The translations under genes and the position numbers were made by a program. Positions 25,829 through 37,510 of a stretch of DNA of 64,000 nucleotides are shown piece after piece; the first letter of the stretch is position 1; every line of letters starts with the position of its first letter. This DNA comes from Effrenium voratum (taxonomy: Eukaryota > Sar > Dinophyceae > Suessiales > Symbiodiniaceae). Under the pieces are notes generated by a model. That model searched no databases and was not told the origin of the DNA. It saw nothing but the letters and a program-made list of their open reading frames with translations. Location of the stretch: assembly GCA_963377175.1 (NCBI GenBank), contig CAUJNA010003294.1, positions 10,001-74,000 of the forward strand. The letters are read 5' to 3'.

Positions 25829-26103
25829 CAACAGCTGGGATTGGAATGACAACAGCTATGAGGACACAGCAAACTACATTGGAGGCATCAACGAGTCACA
25901 CCTCACCATTGGACACATCAGACAAGCAAAGTCACGACTACACAAGCGCAAATCCAAATCACTACTTGGCAAGAAAACAACACACACACAACATCATGGA
26001 GCGACCACAGCAAGAGCTTTCAACAATTCCTGCAAGAAGACACCACCCAGCTACACTTTGACATAGCAGCAGCAACACAACAGCAAAGGAACAAGAAGAT
26101 TGA

Positions 26104-26640
26104 GGACACTATCACACACTACATCATGTACTCAACTTCAAGTCATACCACCACCTGCCAATCGACTCAGGAGCATCTACACATGTTTGCCCAAAGGACT
26201 ACGCACCAGATCTACCGCTACGACCTTGTGGAGAATCAGTTCCACAACTCTACACGGTTACCAACAAGAAGATTCCTGTCTACGGCATCAAGTACGTTCC
26301 CTACAAGCAGGACAACTTCAGGATCATGATGCCCTACTACGTTTGTGATGTGAAGTATCCAATCCTCAGTGCATCAAGACTACTTGATAGAGGATATGGA
26401 CTTGACTTCAATCCACGACACTGCGCCATCACACATGGACAACAACAAGCACACCTCATAAGACACTCAGGACTTTTCTACCTACGAGCAGAGAAGATCG
26501 ACATCCCTACAGGATTCGACATGCACCCAACGACCACAGACAATGGAAAATCCATTGCTGTGATTCAACCTACAGAGAAAGCAACACAACAACAAGAACA
26601 AATTGCACCACTCACCCACACAGACCAAGGACTGCGATAG
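26104..26640 (+). CDS. Copia aspartic protease region
   Basis: An open frame bounded by stops at 26,101 and 26,638. The catalytic motif is IDSGASTHVCP at about 26,161-26,193, followed by the flap region and LSASRLLDRGYG. It is followed by sequence leading to the integrase. The equivalent region in copy 2 is 37,510-37,013. In a working element this would be part of one Gag-Pol frame; here a TAG stop separates it from the next segment. Confidence 0.85.
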   Translation, partial: GHYHTLHHVLNFKSYHHLPIDSGASTHVCPKDYAPDLPLRPCGESVPQLYTVTNKKIPVYGIKYVPYKQDNFRIMMPYYVCDVKYPILSASRLLDRGYGLDFNPRHCAITHGQQQAHLIRHSGLFYLRAEKIDIPTGFDMHPTTTDNGKSIAVIQPTEKATQQQEQIAPLTHTDQGLR

Positions 26641-27126
26641 ATCCTTGGTGGAAACACTGACTACTGGAAACTTGATGGTGACTACGCCATCAAACGACCA
26701 CGCAAAGCATTGTTCACACCACACAACAGCGGTTGCCCAATACCAGAAGGAGAACTAGATGATTGGCGACTAACCATCATCAACAGACAAGGGCAAGAGC
26801 AAGAACAACTACAAGAGAACCCAACACAACTTTCCAAGCAAGAACTGCAACGAAGACTAGAAGGTGACAACTGGACTGGAGAAACCAGATTCAGAAGAAA
26901 GATAATACCTACACGCAGAGCAACATCAAAGACCACACCAACAAGGCAGAGCTCACAGCCACAACGGCTAATGGACACACCACCAACCAGGTCAAAGATC
27001 CAACTACGAGCACCACAAAAGATATGGAGACCTAAAGCAGCACCTTCTACAAATCTTGACACCACACAACCAGAGGAGACAATCCACAGACCACTCACAG
27101 CACAGGAGGACAACCAAGACTACTAG
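26641..27126 (+). pseudogene. Copia protease-integrase linker
   Basis: Continues in the same element after the TAG stop. Contains KALFTPHNSGCPIP and WRLTIINRQGQEQEQ, both conserved in copy 2 (36,658-37,065), so it was coding. Function of this linker is unknown. Confidence 0.6.
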
Positions 27127-27287
27127 GTGAACACTGGATAAGACACCACACAACACTTAGAACAACTCTCTTCACTCCAACAGATGGACCAGGACATCCA
27201 CCAATCAGCACACTTGAGCCTCACAGAACTACAATCACTCACAACAACTTTGGAGAAGTTTGACAACGCAAAGATGACTGGACAGTC

Positions 27288-28280
27288 ATGGGCAACGCAG
27301 CACTACCATTTCAATGGAAAGGAACAACAAGGTTCACCGTGAAGAAAGACTACGAGTACATCCAGGAGAACCACGATGAGGAACAACAACACGAGCATCA
27401 TGAAGCACACAGAGCAATAGGACTACGACAACCTCAGCAGCCCACTCCACAACAAATAGCAGAACACAACTTGACACACCTACCATACAGAAATTGGTGT
27501 CCAATTTGCGTTCAAGGCAAAGGACGCCAGGACAACTACAAGAAACAACAATCACGACAACCCATCATCCAAGTGGATTTTGCCTACATCAAATCACAAC
27601 AAGATCCGAAGACCATACCAGTCTTAACGGCAGTTGATGTTACTACACAACTGTGTATGGCGGTATTGGTCCCGGACAAACCACCAATGATGGACTACAT
27701 GGTCAACAACCTACAAGCATTCATCTTGGAGTGCGGAAGAACACAAGGCATACTACAAAGCGACAACGAAGACACACTCAACGCGCTTCTAAAACTACAG
27801 CAGCAAAAGTCGGCTCAATGACTGTTAGACATGCGCCCTCCTACAGCAGCAACCGTCAAGGAAGCGTTGAACGACTACATCAAACACTCCTTGGACAGAT
27901 ACGCGCGCGTTGTCAAAGGGCAAGTCGAAAGTAACTACAGCACTACAATGTCCACAAAGCACTGTCCACTACCTTGGATAGTACGGCATGCAGCATGGAC
28001 TGTATATTGCTACGTCATTCACTTCGACGGCCTCACAAGCTTCGAACGCCGCTGGGGAAGAAACTACGAGCGAGCAATCTGCGAATTTCGCAAAACACTA
28101 CTTTACCTTCCACCACAACACAAGAAACTTCCAAAAGCAGACCTACGGATGCAGACATGCATCTGGCTCGGAAAGTTTCCGAAACCGGAGAAAACTACGT
28201 CGCAACGGAATCAGGCGTACAAAAGGTACGAACAGTACGGAGACTACAACCGGACTTCAAGTACGACCTTGCACTGTTGA
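27288..28280 (+). pseudogene. Copia integrase (frameshifted)
   Basis: HLPYRNWCPICVQGKGRQ is the HHCC-type zinc region. The D,D,E core is visible as QVDFAYIKS, LQSDNED and GSVERLHQTLL, the last in a different frame after a break near 27,790. A further break near 27,930 leads to WIVRHAAWTVYCYVIHFDG and FERRWGRNYERAICEF, typical of the C-terminal part of dinoflagellate copia integrases. All three catalytic acids are present, but no single frame joins them. Confidence 0.82.
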
Positions 28281-28719
28281 ACAAAGTTTCCGGCACACTA
28301 TGGGCACCACGACGGAACACCTACAACCCGTCGCTCGCAACACTGTTGGACACGCAACTACAACCGTCAGAGAAAAGAAGGTCCACGCAGGATTTCGGAC
28401 AACAGACGAACGCGACGGACGACATCGTTGCGGAACCCGCAACAAAACAACAACGCGCTACACCACCTCCACGACTTCCGTCTACATCAACGTCAAGTTC
28501 ACGACCACTACCGGATAGTCCTATGGCTGCTTCACCAACCGGACGACAACATCCACCACTACCAGCACCACCTCGACAAACACTAAGACGTTTAACTCCG
28601 GAAGAAGTAATGCAACCAACCAAAGCACAGAAGACCTCGCAGGACACTACAATGCTACAATCAGCTCAAAGGAGCAAGCAACCAAAGAACCACAACCACT
28701 ACGACAGAAAATCAACGCA

Positions 28720-29388
28720 GTGACACTTCCCAACGGAACATCCATCACTCCCTACACAAACGACGACACCGCAGAAGACCAACCCATAATCTTCGACAAC
28801 GAAACACCAATGTTCACGACACTCCGGACACTTCTCGCACTACAAATGTCACGACCCAACTGGATCGCGCGACTAGGTGACGTCTCTACAGCATTTCTAC
28901 ACGCACCCATCGCAAAAGACCACGACGGTAAACAGCGTGACGTCTACCTTTGGCCACCTAAAGAACTTTGTCCACAACAGGACAAAATCTGGCGACTAAA
29001 GCGAGCCATGTATGGACCACGCAGTTCACCAAAAGCATGGCAGGACTACCTGGCTGAAGTGTTACAAAAGCTCAGCTTTGTAAGACTAAAGTCAGAACCT
29101 AACGTCTACACCAATGCGACTCGCGACTGCTACATCATGGTCTATGTGGACGATGTACTGGTACTTGGAGACAAGACTGCGGCCGACCAGAAGCAGGACC
29201 TACTCAAGCACATCGGCTACTTCAAGCCTGGGAAACCTTGGAAGAAACATCGACCACTTCGGCAACTACTGCAACCTTGGACTAAAGGCCTCCTTCGTCG
29301 ACAACATGATCGAGGAGTCTGGAATGACCAACTGCAACACAGTGACCACTCCAGGAGTAGCCCGCTACAAACCAACAATAGAGGATGA
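28720..29388 (+). pseudogene. Copia reverse transcriptase (internal deletion)
   Basis: RVT_2-type domain: GDVSTAFLHAPI, KRAMYGPRSSPKAW and the catalytic box YIMVYVDDVLVLGD (about 29,130-29,171). Compared with copy 2, sequence between FDNE and TPMFTTLR is missing, which removes the start of the domain. The frame is lost again near 29,230. Confidence 0.82.
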
Positions 29389-29445
29389 AGCACTTCTCGA
29401 CCACGAACAACACAAAAGGTACAGAAGGATCGTTGGCAAACTTCA

Positions 29446-30069
29446 ATGGTTAGCGTACACACGACCAGACATCGCATACTCTACAAAAGAACTGGCACGA
29501 GACCTCACAGCACCTACTGCACTTTCAAGCACGGCACCAAGCACTACAAATTCACCATAGAACCAACAACAACACTCAGAGCAAACACCAACAACATCCT
29601 GGATCTCGATGTTCAGGTCGATGCCGACTGGGCAGGATGCCCTACTACCAGGAAACCAACTTCAGGTTTCAACATCATCTTTTTAGGAACAACAGTTGCA
29701 TTTGGCAGCAGAACACAAGCTACAATAGCACTCAGCTCAGCAGAGTCTGAACTCTACGCCTGTTGCACAGGAGTTAATGAGGGACTACACCTCAGAAACT
29801 TCCTACTTGAAACCAACATTTGCAGCAAGCTAAACCTACGCATCCACACAGACTCCACAGCAGGCAAGAGCATCGCTACACGAAAAGGCACTAGCAAACA
29901 AGCAAAGCACATCGACCTCAAATTTCTCTACACAGAAAACCTCATCAACCACGACATCATCAGAATCCTTAAGATCAACACACTTCACAACAGCGCAGAT
30001 TTGTTTACCAAATACATCAGCAAAGAAACACTACACAGGCTCATCCAGAGCATTGGGATACGCATTTAG
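29446..30069 (+). CDS. Copia RNase H
   Basis: Contains [31 protein letters not shown] and [15 protein letters not shown], the classic copia RNase H signature with Asp, Glu and Asp residues, and ends SIGIRI before a TAG. The N-terminal part of this frame (to about 29,590) includes a frameshifted stretch. Copy 2 has the counterpart at 33,678-34,295. Confidence 0.85.
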   Translation: MVSVHTTRHRILYKRTGTRPHSTYCTFKHGTKHYKFTIEPTTTLRANTNNILDLDVQVDADWAGCPTTRKPTSGFNIIFLGTTVAFGSRTQATIALSSAESELYACCTGVNEGLHLRNFLLETNICSKLNLRIHTDSTAGKSIATRKGTSKQAKHIDLKFLYTENLINHDIIRILKINTLHNSADLFTKYISKETLHRLIQSIGIRI

Positions 30070-30347
30070 CGCTACGAACGACCAGCGCAACAGTTTCACA
30101 ACAACAACAACAACAACAACGATGTTGGACATTTCTTGTATGTAAGTAGCTACATGTAACACGACACCTTTGGTATGTAAGTAACAGATACTACATGTAT
30201 TTTCACTTGCACTTTTGGCGGCTGAGTCAACACTACAGTTGTTTGTATTACATGTCTGCATGCGCCGCCTGCCTGATAGCTACTACTTAGGCTCATTTTG
30301 TTTTGCCCCGTCTCACTACATTTTGCATTCCACTGCAGCCATTGCCG

Positions 30348-31285
30348 CTCCATCTACTGCAGATGCTACGATGGGAGATGCGACTACGCCTGACAGGGCG
30401 ACTACACCTGAGGTGGCGGTCACTACAGACTTCAGTGACCAAGGAACTCCACCTCCTCAGACCTACAACGAGTCCAACTACCGCCTCAATCACTCCACGC
30501 CTGGCAACACGGCTTTCTACAACCCGGCAACTGTCATGGATCAACTACACATCACGGAGTACCAGACAACCACTACTCCACCACTGCCTGACAACACTCC
30601 CTACACTCAGTTTTTCACTGCTTACACTGGAAGAGTATCAACTACTTTCACAACAACAAGCAACTCCACTTTCGCAACTGGGCTACACACGACCCATTCA
30701 CTGCATCCCTGGAGACCTCCACACTGCTCAGCGTTTCACTACCTGAAGCAGCCAACGTCCACTACTATCACACGACTTCACTCCACACTACGACTGGCAA
30801 CAACACCAACTACGTTATCATCCAACTACAGATTGGACAACAACTACTCCTGAGGTATCAGGACAATTTCTCCACTTCACCAGAGACTACATTTCCTACT
30901 TGATGTCAGTACAACAGAACTACTACCTCCCAACTACACAACGCCCACAGACCATCTACAAGGTGGACTACGACATGACTACCTTCACCGACAACTGCAG
31001 CCTGAGGAATAACTACATTTGGAACTATCACATGCCACTACTTCTACCGGAGGCATTACACTACTCACCATGACCAACCTTACCCAACACCACACAGCAT
31101 TACTACATCGGTTTCTTAGGGACTACGACCAACATATGTCGTGCCCTGAGATAGACGATCAGAGACTACGAGGCGCTCCAAACTACATGACAACCTTTTT
31201 CACTACCCGCTACTACGCGACCTTGGACAGTCGACTACAGATGGTCCAAGCCTACCGCGCCCAGAACTGGGCACTACATGCTTGA
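30348..31285 (+). pseudogene. Extra reading region between RNase H and 3' LTR
   Basis: About 0.9 kb lies between pol and the LTR. Starting at ATG 30,371 (MGDATTPDRATTPEV), three frames in turn are open and protein-like (HWKSINYFHNNKQLHF, then HFTRDYISYLMSVQQ). Copy 2 has a diverged counterpart (32,199-33,086, including DYFVRDYIRLHF). A third reading frame after pol occurs in some copia lineages. No signal peptide, membrane span or known domain is clear, so I do not call it env. Confidence 0.5.
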
Positions 31286-31503
31286 GCTCCTGCTCTACTA
31301 CAATGAGTAACTGCCTCACGAGTTCCATCCAGCGCCACTACATCGAGCTGGAACATGAACAGCGTGAACTACTGAGTGCAGGTTACTACAACTCGCCACT
31401 ACAGTAGAATTGATGAACAACAATGGTTTTCATCACTACTGTCAACCCATGTTTTGCACTTCAGTTGAAAAGGTACTACAAAGACCTTTTAACTGAGGGG
31501 CCG

Positions 31504-31683
31504 TGCCAAACTACATGCTTCACTTCCTGCATTTGTGTTGCATGTATGTTCACTACTGCAGGCCTTGAGCTCACTACATCGCATGAGTCAAAAGGTTGGC
31601 AGCTGCAGACTACATTGGTTGACTGTTTGCTTGAACACTACAGCACTTGCAATTGTAAGTAAAAGTAGCAACCAATTTTAACG
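31504..31683 (+). repeat. 3' LTR of copia copy 1
   Basis: Starts TGCCAAACTAC after the purine-rich stretch GAGGGG and ends AATTTTAACG against the CT repeat. Nearly identical to 24,298-24,480. Confidence 0.9.

Positions 31684-31710
<27 letters not shown>
31684..31710. repeat. CT microsatellite between the two copia elements
   Basis: A pure CT run separating the two 3' LTRs; it touches the terminal base of each. Confidence 0.9.
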
Positions 31711-31714
<4 letters not shown>

Positions 31715-31875
31715 AAATTGCTTTTTACTACAAGTGCAAGTGCTGTAATGTTGTTAACACAAACAAACATGTAGTCTGCACAACTCCTGTTTCTCATGGG
31801 CTCTTAGTGTAGTAAAGCTCAAGGCCCGCGGTCATGTGCAAGCTATGTAGTACAACACCGCATGTATTCTTGGCA
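31711..31875 (-). repeat. 3' LTR of copia copy 2
   Basis: Begins, read on the minus strand, TGCCAAGAATACATGCGG after a GAGGGACGC purine-rich stretch and ends against the CT repeat. It includes the uninterrupted site CAAGCTATGTAGTACAACAC that shows the state before the insertion in the other LTR. Confidence 0.88.
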
Positions 31876-32198
31876 GCGTCCCTCAGTTACAAGATCATGT
31901 AGTATCTTTCAACTGGAGCGCAAATGTCAAGATTGACAGTCGTGATGAAAACAAAATCTTGTTCATCCATGCGACTGTAGTGAAAAGGGTAGTCAGGTGT
32001 AGTCCTCAGTAGCTCTCGCTGTTCAGGACTCAGTTCCTGGTGTAGTTGGGCTGAACGGAGTTCGTGAGGAGGTACCTGAGCGCCGCGTGTAGGCCTAGGG
32101 GTTGTTGCGCCAGTAGTCTCTTTGAGACCGGCGGGGGTCCAGTAGCGATTGTAGTTCAGGTTATTCTTCACCTGACCCACACGTCCTCTTGTAGTCCT

Positions 32199-33086
32199 TT
32201 ACTGGGAAAACTGGCAGCGTGACGCGCTGTTCCCGCAGCGTGCATAGTAGTTGTCTCGGAGCCATGTGTGTTGGTCAACAAGTAGTGGCCATAGTATTCT
32301 GTAGTGTGCTGTTGTTGGGGTGTAGGCCGTGGAGGTGGAGTGTTGAGTAGTAGGTAGGAAATCCCAGGTGTAGCCGTTGGACAGGGTGTAGTGAAGGGTG
32401 AAGTCGTTGAAGTTGTAGTTGATTAAGGAGGCTCCCTGGTAGTGGGACAAGCGAAGGGTGTAGTGGCTTTGGATTGAAGTGGAGACGGATGTAGTCACGC
32501 ACGAAGTAGTCCAAGTTGTTGTCTTGGAGTAGTTGTTGGACTTAGTCTGTTGGAAGTGAAACGGTGACAAGACTGTAGTCATTGACGTGGTTGGTGGATG
32601 TGTGGAGTTTGGAAAAGCTGTAGTAAGTGGCAAAAAAGCGTGTTGCTGGTTCTGAAGTGGCCGTGGTGTAGAAAAGATGGACTGTAGTGTCATCATCCTG
32701 TCCTGCAGTGAAGTAGCTCTCAACTGTCAGGGGATGTAGAATTTGGTGTAGTGTCGTGTCGTGGGTAGTGTGGGCATGGCGGCGTTGATGTGTAGGTTGA
32801 GTTCGTTGGAGTTGTAGATGTCCTGTAGGTGTGCGCTGAATGGCAGTGGTGTGGTCTGAAGTTGGGTGAAGTTGTGAACTGGTAGTTGGGCGGGTGTAGT
32901 GGTCTCAGGTGACGCCGTGTCAACCTCGTCCTCAGCGATTGTAGTCGCAAAATGGTCCATGGCTGTAGTCCATGGGATGAAGTGAAACGGGGCACCTAAA
33001 GTGAGCCCGTAGTTGCTAACAGGAAGCGGGCAGACGTGTAAAAGAAAGAGACATGTAGTGTTGACTGAGGAAAGTGCAAGTGACAT
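32199..33086 (-). pseudogene. Extra reading region after pol, copia copy 2
   Basis: Counterpart of 30,348-31,285. Two broken frames: one starting MSLALSSVNTTC at 33,086, the other ending at 32,199. The shared F-x-RDYI motif and position argue that both copies once carried a third protein. Confidence 0.45.
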
Positions 33087-33154
33087 TACATGTAGCTACT
33101 GTTACTTACATACCAGAAGTGTCATGCTACATGTAGCTGCTACATACAAAATGT

Positions 33155-33194
33155 TTGAAGTCGTTGTCGTTGTCGTTGTCGTTGTTGCTGCCGC

Positions 33195-33249
<55 letters not shown>

Positions 33250-33402
33250 GCTGTTATTATTATTGTTATTATTGATTATTATTAATTATTGTTGGTTGTT
33301 GTTGGTTGTTGTTGGTGGTTGTTGTTTGTTGTTTGTTGTTTGTTGTTTGTTTGTTGTTTGTTGTTTGTTGTTTGTTGTTTGTTGTTTGTTGTTGCTGTTG
33401 CT

Positions 33403-33446
<44 letters not shown>

Positions 33447-33655
33447 CGCTGTTGCTGTTGCTGTTGCTGTTGTTGTTGGTTGGTTGGTTGGTTGGTTGGT
33501 TGGTTGGTTGGTTGGTTGGTTGGTTGGTTGGTTGGTTGGTTGGTTGGTTGGTTGGTTGGTTGGTTGGTTGGTTGGTTGTTGTTGGTGTTGTTGTTGTTGG
33601 TCGTTGGTCGTTGGTCGTTGGTCGTTGGTCGTTGGTCGTTGTTGTTGTTGTTGTG
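33155..33655. repeat. Stacked GTT, GTTGCC, TTGG and TTGGTCG microsatellites
   Basis: In order on the plus strand: GTC/GTT triplets, a long GTT run, TTTGTTG units, GTTGCC hexamers, about 30 TTGG units (33,477-33,578), then TTGGTCG units. It sits just past the pol stop of copia copy 2. Copy 1 has only about six CAA units at the matching place (30,103-30,121). Open frames of pure Leu, Val, Asn, Gln or Thr here are artefacts. Confidence 0.95.
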
Positions 33656-33677
33656 GTTGTGCTGGTCGTTCGTAGTG

Positions 33678-34295
33678 CTAAATGAGTATCCCGGTGCTCT
33701 GGATGAGCCTGTGCAGTGTTTCCTTGCTGATGTATTTGGTAAACAAATCTGCGCTGTTGTGAAGTGTGTTGATCTTGAGGGTTCTGATGATGTCGTGTTT
33801 GATGAGGTCTTGTGTGTAGAGGAACTTGAGGTCGATGTGTTTCGCTCGTTTGCTGGTGCCTTGTCGTGTAGCAATGCTCTTGCCTGCTGTGGAGTCTGTG
33901 TGATTGCCTAGGTTTAGCTTGCTGCAAATGATTGTTTCGAGTAGGAGGTTTCTGAGGTGTAGTTCCTCATTAACTCCTGTGCAAATTGTGTGGAGTTCAG
34001 ATTCTGCTGAACTGAGTGCTATTGTAGCTTGTGTTCTGCTGCCAAATGCAACTGTTGCTCCAGGAAAGAGGATGTTGAAACCTGAAGTTGATTTCCTGGT
34101 AGTAAGGCATTTTGCCCAGTCAGAACGTCGAGATTTGTAGTGTTTGGTGCCGTACAAGTAGCGTAGTGGGTGCTTGACTCTCTTTTGTGAAAGCTCTGTA
34201 GGTGCTGTGAGGTCTCGCGCTATTTCTTTCGTTCCGTAGGCAATGTCTGGTCTTGTGTTTGCTAACCGTTGAAGTTTACCAACATTCTTCTGCAC
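33678..34295 (-). CDS. Copia RNase H, copy 2
   Basis: Contains [30 protein letters not shown] and [15 protein letters not shown]. The first catalytic acid is kept as SDW; the rest of the signature matches copy 1. Ends STGILI before the stop. Confidence 0.82.
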   Translation of the reverse strand: MQKNVGKLQRLANTRPDIAYGTKEIARDLTAPTELSQKRVKHPLRYLYGTKHYKSRRSDWAKCLTTRKSTSGFNILFPGATVAFGSRTQATIALSSAESELHTICTGVNEELHLRNLLLETIICSKLNLGNHTDSTAGKSIATRQGTSKRAKHIDLKFLYTQDLIKHDIIRTLKINTLHNSADLFTKYISKETLHRLIQSTGILI

Positions 34296-34449
34296 CCTTG
34301 GTGTTGTTCGTGGTCGAGTAGTGCTTCATCCTCTTTTGCTGGTTTGTCGTGGGCGACGGTCATTCCAGACTCCTCGATCATGTTGTCGATGTAGGAGTCC
34401 TGAAGTCCAAGAGTGCAGTAGTTGCCGAAGCGCTCGATGTTTCTTCCCA

Positions 34450-35297
34450 GGAATTGTTGTGGTTTACCAGGCTCGAGATGGAGTCGACAGTAGTCTTGTC
34501 TGCAAGTACCAACAGGTCGTCTACGTAGACCATGATGAGCTTTTGTAGCGCTTCAGCCAGGTAGTCCTAGGTGAGCTGCGTAGTCCATAGTGGCTTTCTT
34601 TAGCCGCCATAGTTTGTTCTGCAGTGGACAAAGTTCTTTAGGTGGCCAAAGGTAGACGTAGCTTTGTTTGCCATCGTGGTCTTTTGCGATGGGTGCATAT
34701 AAAAAATAACGTAGAGACGTCGCCTAGTTGCGCGACCCAGTTTGGTCGTGACATCTGTGCTACGAGAAGTGTCCGTAGTGTCGTGAACATTGGTGTAGAG
34801 GCGTAGACGGAGTCTTCGTCCTCGACCTTCTCGGCTGGTCCTTTCTTTCTGTGGACTCACCTTGTAGGAATTGCTTCTTTGATGACGTTGTCGGCGACTG
34901 TAGACGCATCTACTTCGTCGTAGACGTCATGTAGTTTCATTTGGTTTGATTCGTGTTTCATTCCTTCCAGCACTTGCGCTTTGTCGTAACCCTCGTTGTC
35001 GAAGATTATGGGTTGGTCTCCTGAGGTGTCGCCGTTTGTGTAGGAAGTGATGGATGTTCCGTTGGAAAGTGTCAGTGCGCTAGTTCTTTGTCGTAGTGGT
35101 TGTTGTTCTTTGCCACTGATCTGATTGTAGTGCTTTTTGGGTTTTTTTGTGCTTTCGAGGTGGTGCTGGTAGTGGTGGATGTTGCCGTCCGGTAGGTGAA
35201 GTAGCCATGGGGCTATCCGGTAGCGGCCTCGAGGTCGACGGAAGTCGTGGAGGTGACGTGGTGCGTTGTTCTTTCGTTGCGGGTTCCTCGACAACAT
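34450..35297 (-). pseudogene. Copia reverse transcriptase, copy 2 (frameshifted)
   Basis: The catalytic box LIMVYVDDLLVLA lies at about 34,500-34,540. The upstream part, with TPMFTTLRTLL and LGDVST, is broken by frameshifts near 34,700 and 34,860. It retains the FDNEGYDKAQVLEGMKHE segment missing from copy 1. Confidence 0.78.
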
Positions 35298-35438
35298 CGT
35301 CCGTCACGTTCGTCTGTCGTCCGGCGTCTTGTGTAGCTCTTCTCTTCTCTGTCGATGGTAGCTGCGTGTCCAATAGTGCGAATGACGGGTTGTAGGTGTT
35401 CCGTCGTGGCCCCCAAGGTGTGCCGGAAACTTTGGTTA

Positions 35439-36420
35439 CTAGTAACGCGAGGTCGTGGTTGAAGTCTGGTTGTAGTCTCCGTACTGTTCTTGCTTTCCGT
35501 ACGCCTTGTTGCGACGTAGTTTTCTCCGGTTTCGGAAACTTTTTCGAGCCAAATGCATTTCTGCATTTCTGCATTTGTAGGTCTGCTTTCGGAATTTTCT
35601 TGTGTTGTGGTGGAAGGTAAAGTAGTGTTTCACCAAATTCGCAAATCGCTCGCTCGTAGTTTCTTCCCCAGCGGCGTTCGAAGCTTGTGAAGCCGTCGGA
35701 GTGAATGACGTAGCAACATACAGTCCATGCTGCATGTCGTACTATCCAAGGTAGTAGACAGTGATTTGTGGACTTGTAATGCTGTAGTTACTTTCGACTT
35801 GCGCTTTCACAACGCGCGCGTATCTGTCCAAGGAGTGTTTGATGTAGTCGTTCAACGCTTCCTTGACGGTTGCTGCTGTAGGAGGGCGCATGCCGAACAG
35901 TCATTGAGCCAATTTTGGCTGCTGTAGCTTTGATTTTGTCCTCGTTGTCGCTTTGTAGTACGCCTTGTGTTCTTCCGCACTCAAAGATGAATGCTTGTAG
36001 GTTGTTGTCCATGTAGTCCATCGTTGATGGTTTGTCCGGAACCATTACCGACGTACACAGTTGTGTAGTAACATCAACTGCTGATAAGACTGGTGTGGTC
36101 TTTGGGTCTTGTTGTGATTTGACATCGGCAAAGTCTACCTGATTGACGGGTTGTCGTGATTATTGTTTCTTGTAGTTGTCTTGGCGTCCCTTGCCTTGCA
36201 CGCAAATTGGACACCAATCTCTGTATGATAGGTGTCAGGCTGTGTTCTGCCATTTGTTGCGGAGTTGGTTGCTGTGTTGTCGTAGTCCTCTTGCTCTGTG
36301 TGCTTCATGGTGTTCATGTTGTTGTTCCTCATCGTGGTTCTCCTGGATGTACTCGTAGTCTTTCTTCACGGTGAACCTTGTTGTTCCTTTCCATTGAAAT
36401 GGGAGTGCTGCGTCGCCCAT
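35439..36420 (-). pseudogene. Copia integrase, copy 2 (frameshifted)
   Basis: Visible pieces are DYEYIQENHDEEQQHEHHE near 36,330, LQSDNEDK and GSVERLHQTLLGQI at 35,790-35,970, and the C-terminal ASNAAGEETTSERFANLVKH frame at about 35,600-35,735. Broken by several frameshifts. Confidence 0.75.
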
Positions 36421-36657
36421 GACTGTCCAGTCATCTTTGCGTTGCGAAACTTCTCCAAAGTTGTCGTTGGCGATTGTAGTTCTGTGAGGTTCAAGTGCGT
36501 TGATTGGTGGATGTCCTGGTCCATCTGTTGGAGTGAACAGTGTAGTTCTAAGCGATATGTGGTGTCTTATCCATGTTCACCTTGTCTTTCCCAGTAGTCT
36601 TGGTTGTCTTCTTGTGCTGTGAGTGGTCTGTGTATTGTCGCCTTTGGTTGTGTGGTA

Positions 36658-37510
36658 TCAAGGTCTGCAGAAGGTGCTGATTTGGGTCCCCACATCTTTG
36701 TGGAGCTCGTAGTTGCATCTTTGTGGTGTGGTCTTTGATGCTGCTCTGCGTGTAGGTGTTATCTTTCTTGTGAATCGGGTTTCTCCAGTCCAGTTGTCAC
36801 CTTCAAGTCTTCTTTGTAGTTCTTGCTTGGAAAGTTGTTTGGGGTTCTCTTGTAGTTGTTCTTGCTCTTGCCCTTGTCTGTTGATGATGGTTAGTCGCCA
36901 GTTACCTAGTTCTTCTTCTGGTATTGGGCAGCCGCTGTTGTGTGGTGTGAAAAGTGCTTTGCGTGGTCGTTTGTGGACTCTGATGGCGTAGCCACCATCA
37001 AGTTTCCAGTAGTCAGTGTTTCCACCAAGGATCGCAAGCCTTGGTCTGTGCGTGTAGTGGTGCAATTTGTTCTTGTTGTTGTTTTGCTTTCTCTGTCGGT
37101 TGGATCACAGCAATGGATTTCCCATTGTCTGTAGTCATTGGGTAGATGTCGAATCCTGTAGAGATGTCGATCTTTTCTGCTCGTAGGTAGAAGAGCCCTG
37201 AGTGGCTGATGAGGTGTGCTTGTTGTTGTTTATGGATGATGGTGCAGTGTCGTGGATTGAAGTAGGGTCCATACCCTCTATCAAGTAGTCTTGATGCACT
37301 GAGGATCGGATACGTCACATCACAAACGTAGTAGGGCATCATGATCCTGAAGTTGTCCTGCTGGTATGGAACATACTTGATGCCGTAGACAGGGATCTTC
37401 TTGTTGGTAACCGTGTAGAGTTGTGGAACTGATTCCCCACAAGGTCGTAGTGGTAGATCTGGCGCGTAGCCCTTCGGGCAAACAAGTGTAGATGCTCCTG
37501 AGTCGATCAC
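36658..37510 (-). pseudogene. Copia protease and linker, copy 2
   Basis: The frame from 37,510 begins MIDSGASTLVCPKGY, so the active-site Asp is intact, and runs to 37,013. The linker KALFTPHNSGCPIPEEEL follows at 37,065-36,658 in another frame. Confidence 0.8.

Larger units (their letters stand above)
24297..31683 (+). mobile_element. Ty1/copia retrotransposon, copy 1 (degenerate)
   Basis: Complete in outline: 5' LTR, primer-binding site, Gag, protease, integrase, RT, RNase H, an extra 3' reading region, polypurine tract and 3' LTR. Domain order protease-integrase-RT-RNase H is diagnostic of copia. Several frameshifts and one internal deletion in the RT region make it non-functional. The two LTRs differ by about six substitutions and a 4-base indel over 180 bp, so the insertion is fairly young. 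CT repeat abuts both ends. A second copy of the family lies in opposite orientation at 31,711. Confidence 0.92.

Noticed and set aside
30348..31285. Envelope gene
   Set aside because: No signal peptide, membrane span or glycoprotein pattern could be seen; the region is only recorded as an extra reading region.
33155..33927. Long poly-Leu, poly-Val, poly-Gln and Asn/Thr frames on both strands
   Set aside because: Pure products of the GTT/TTGG microsatellites.
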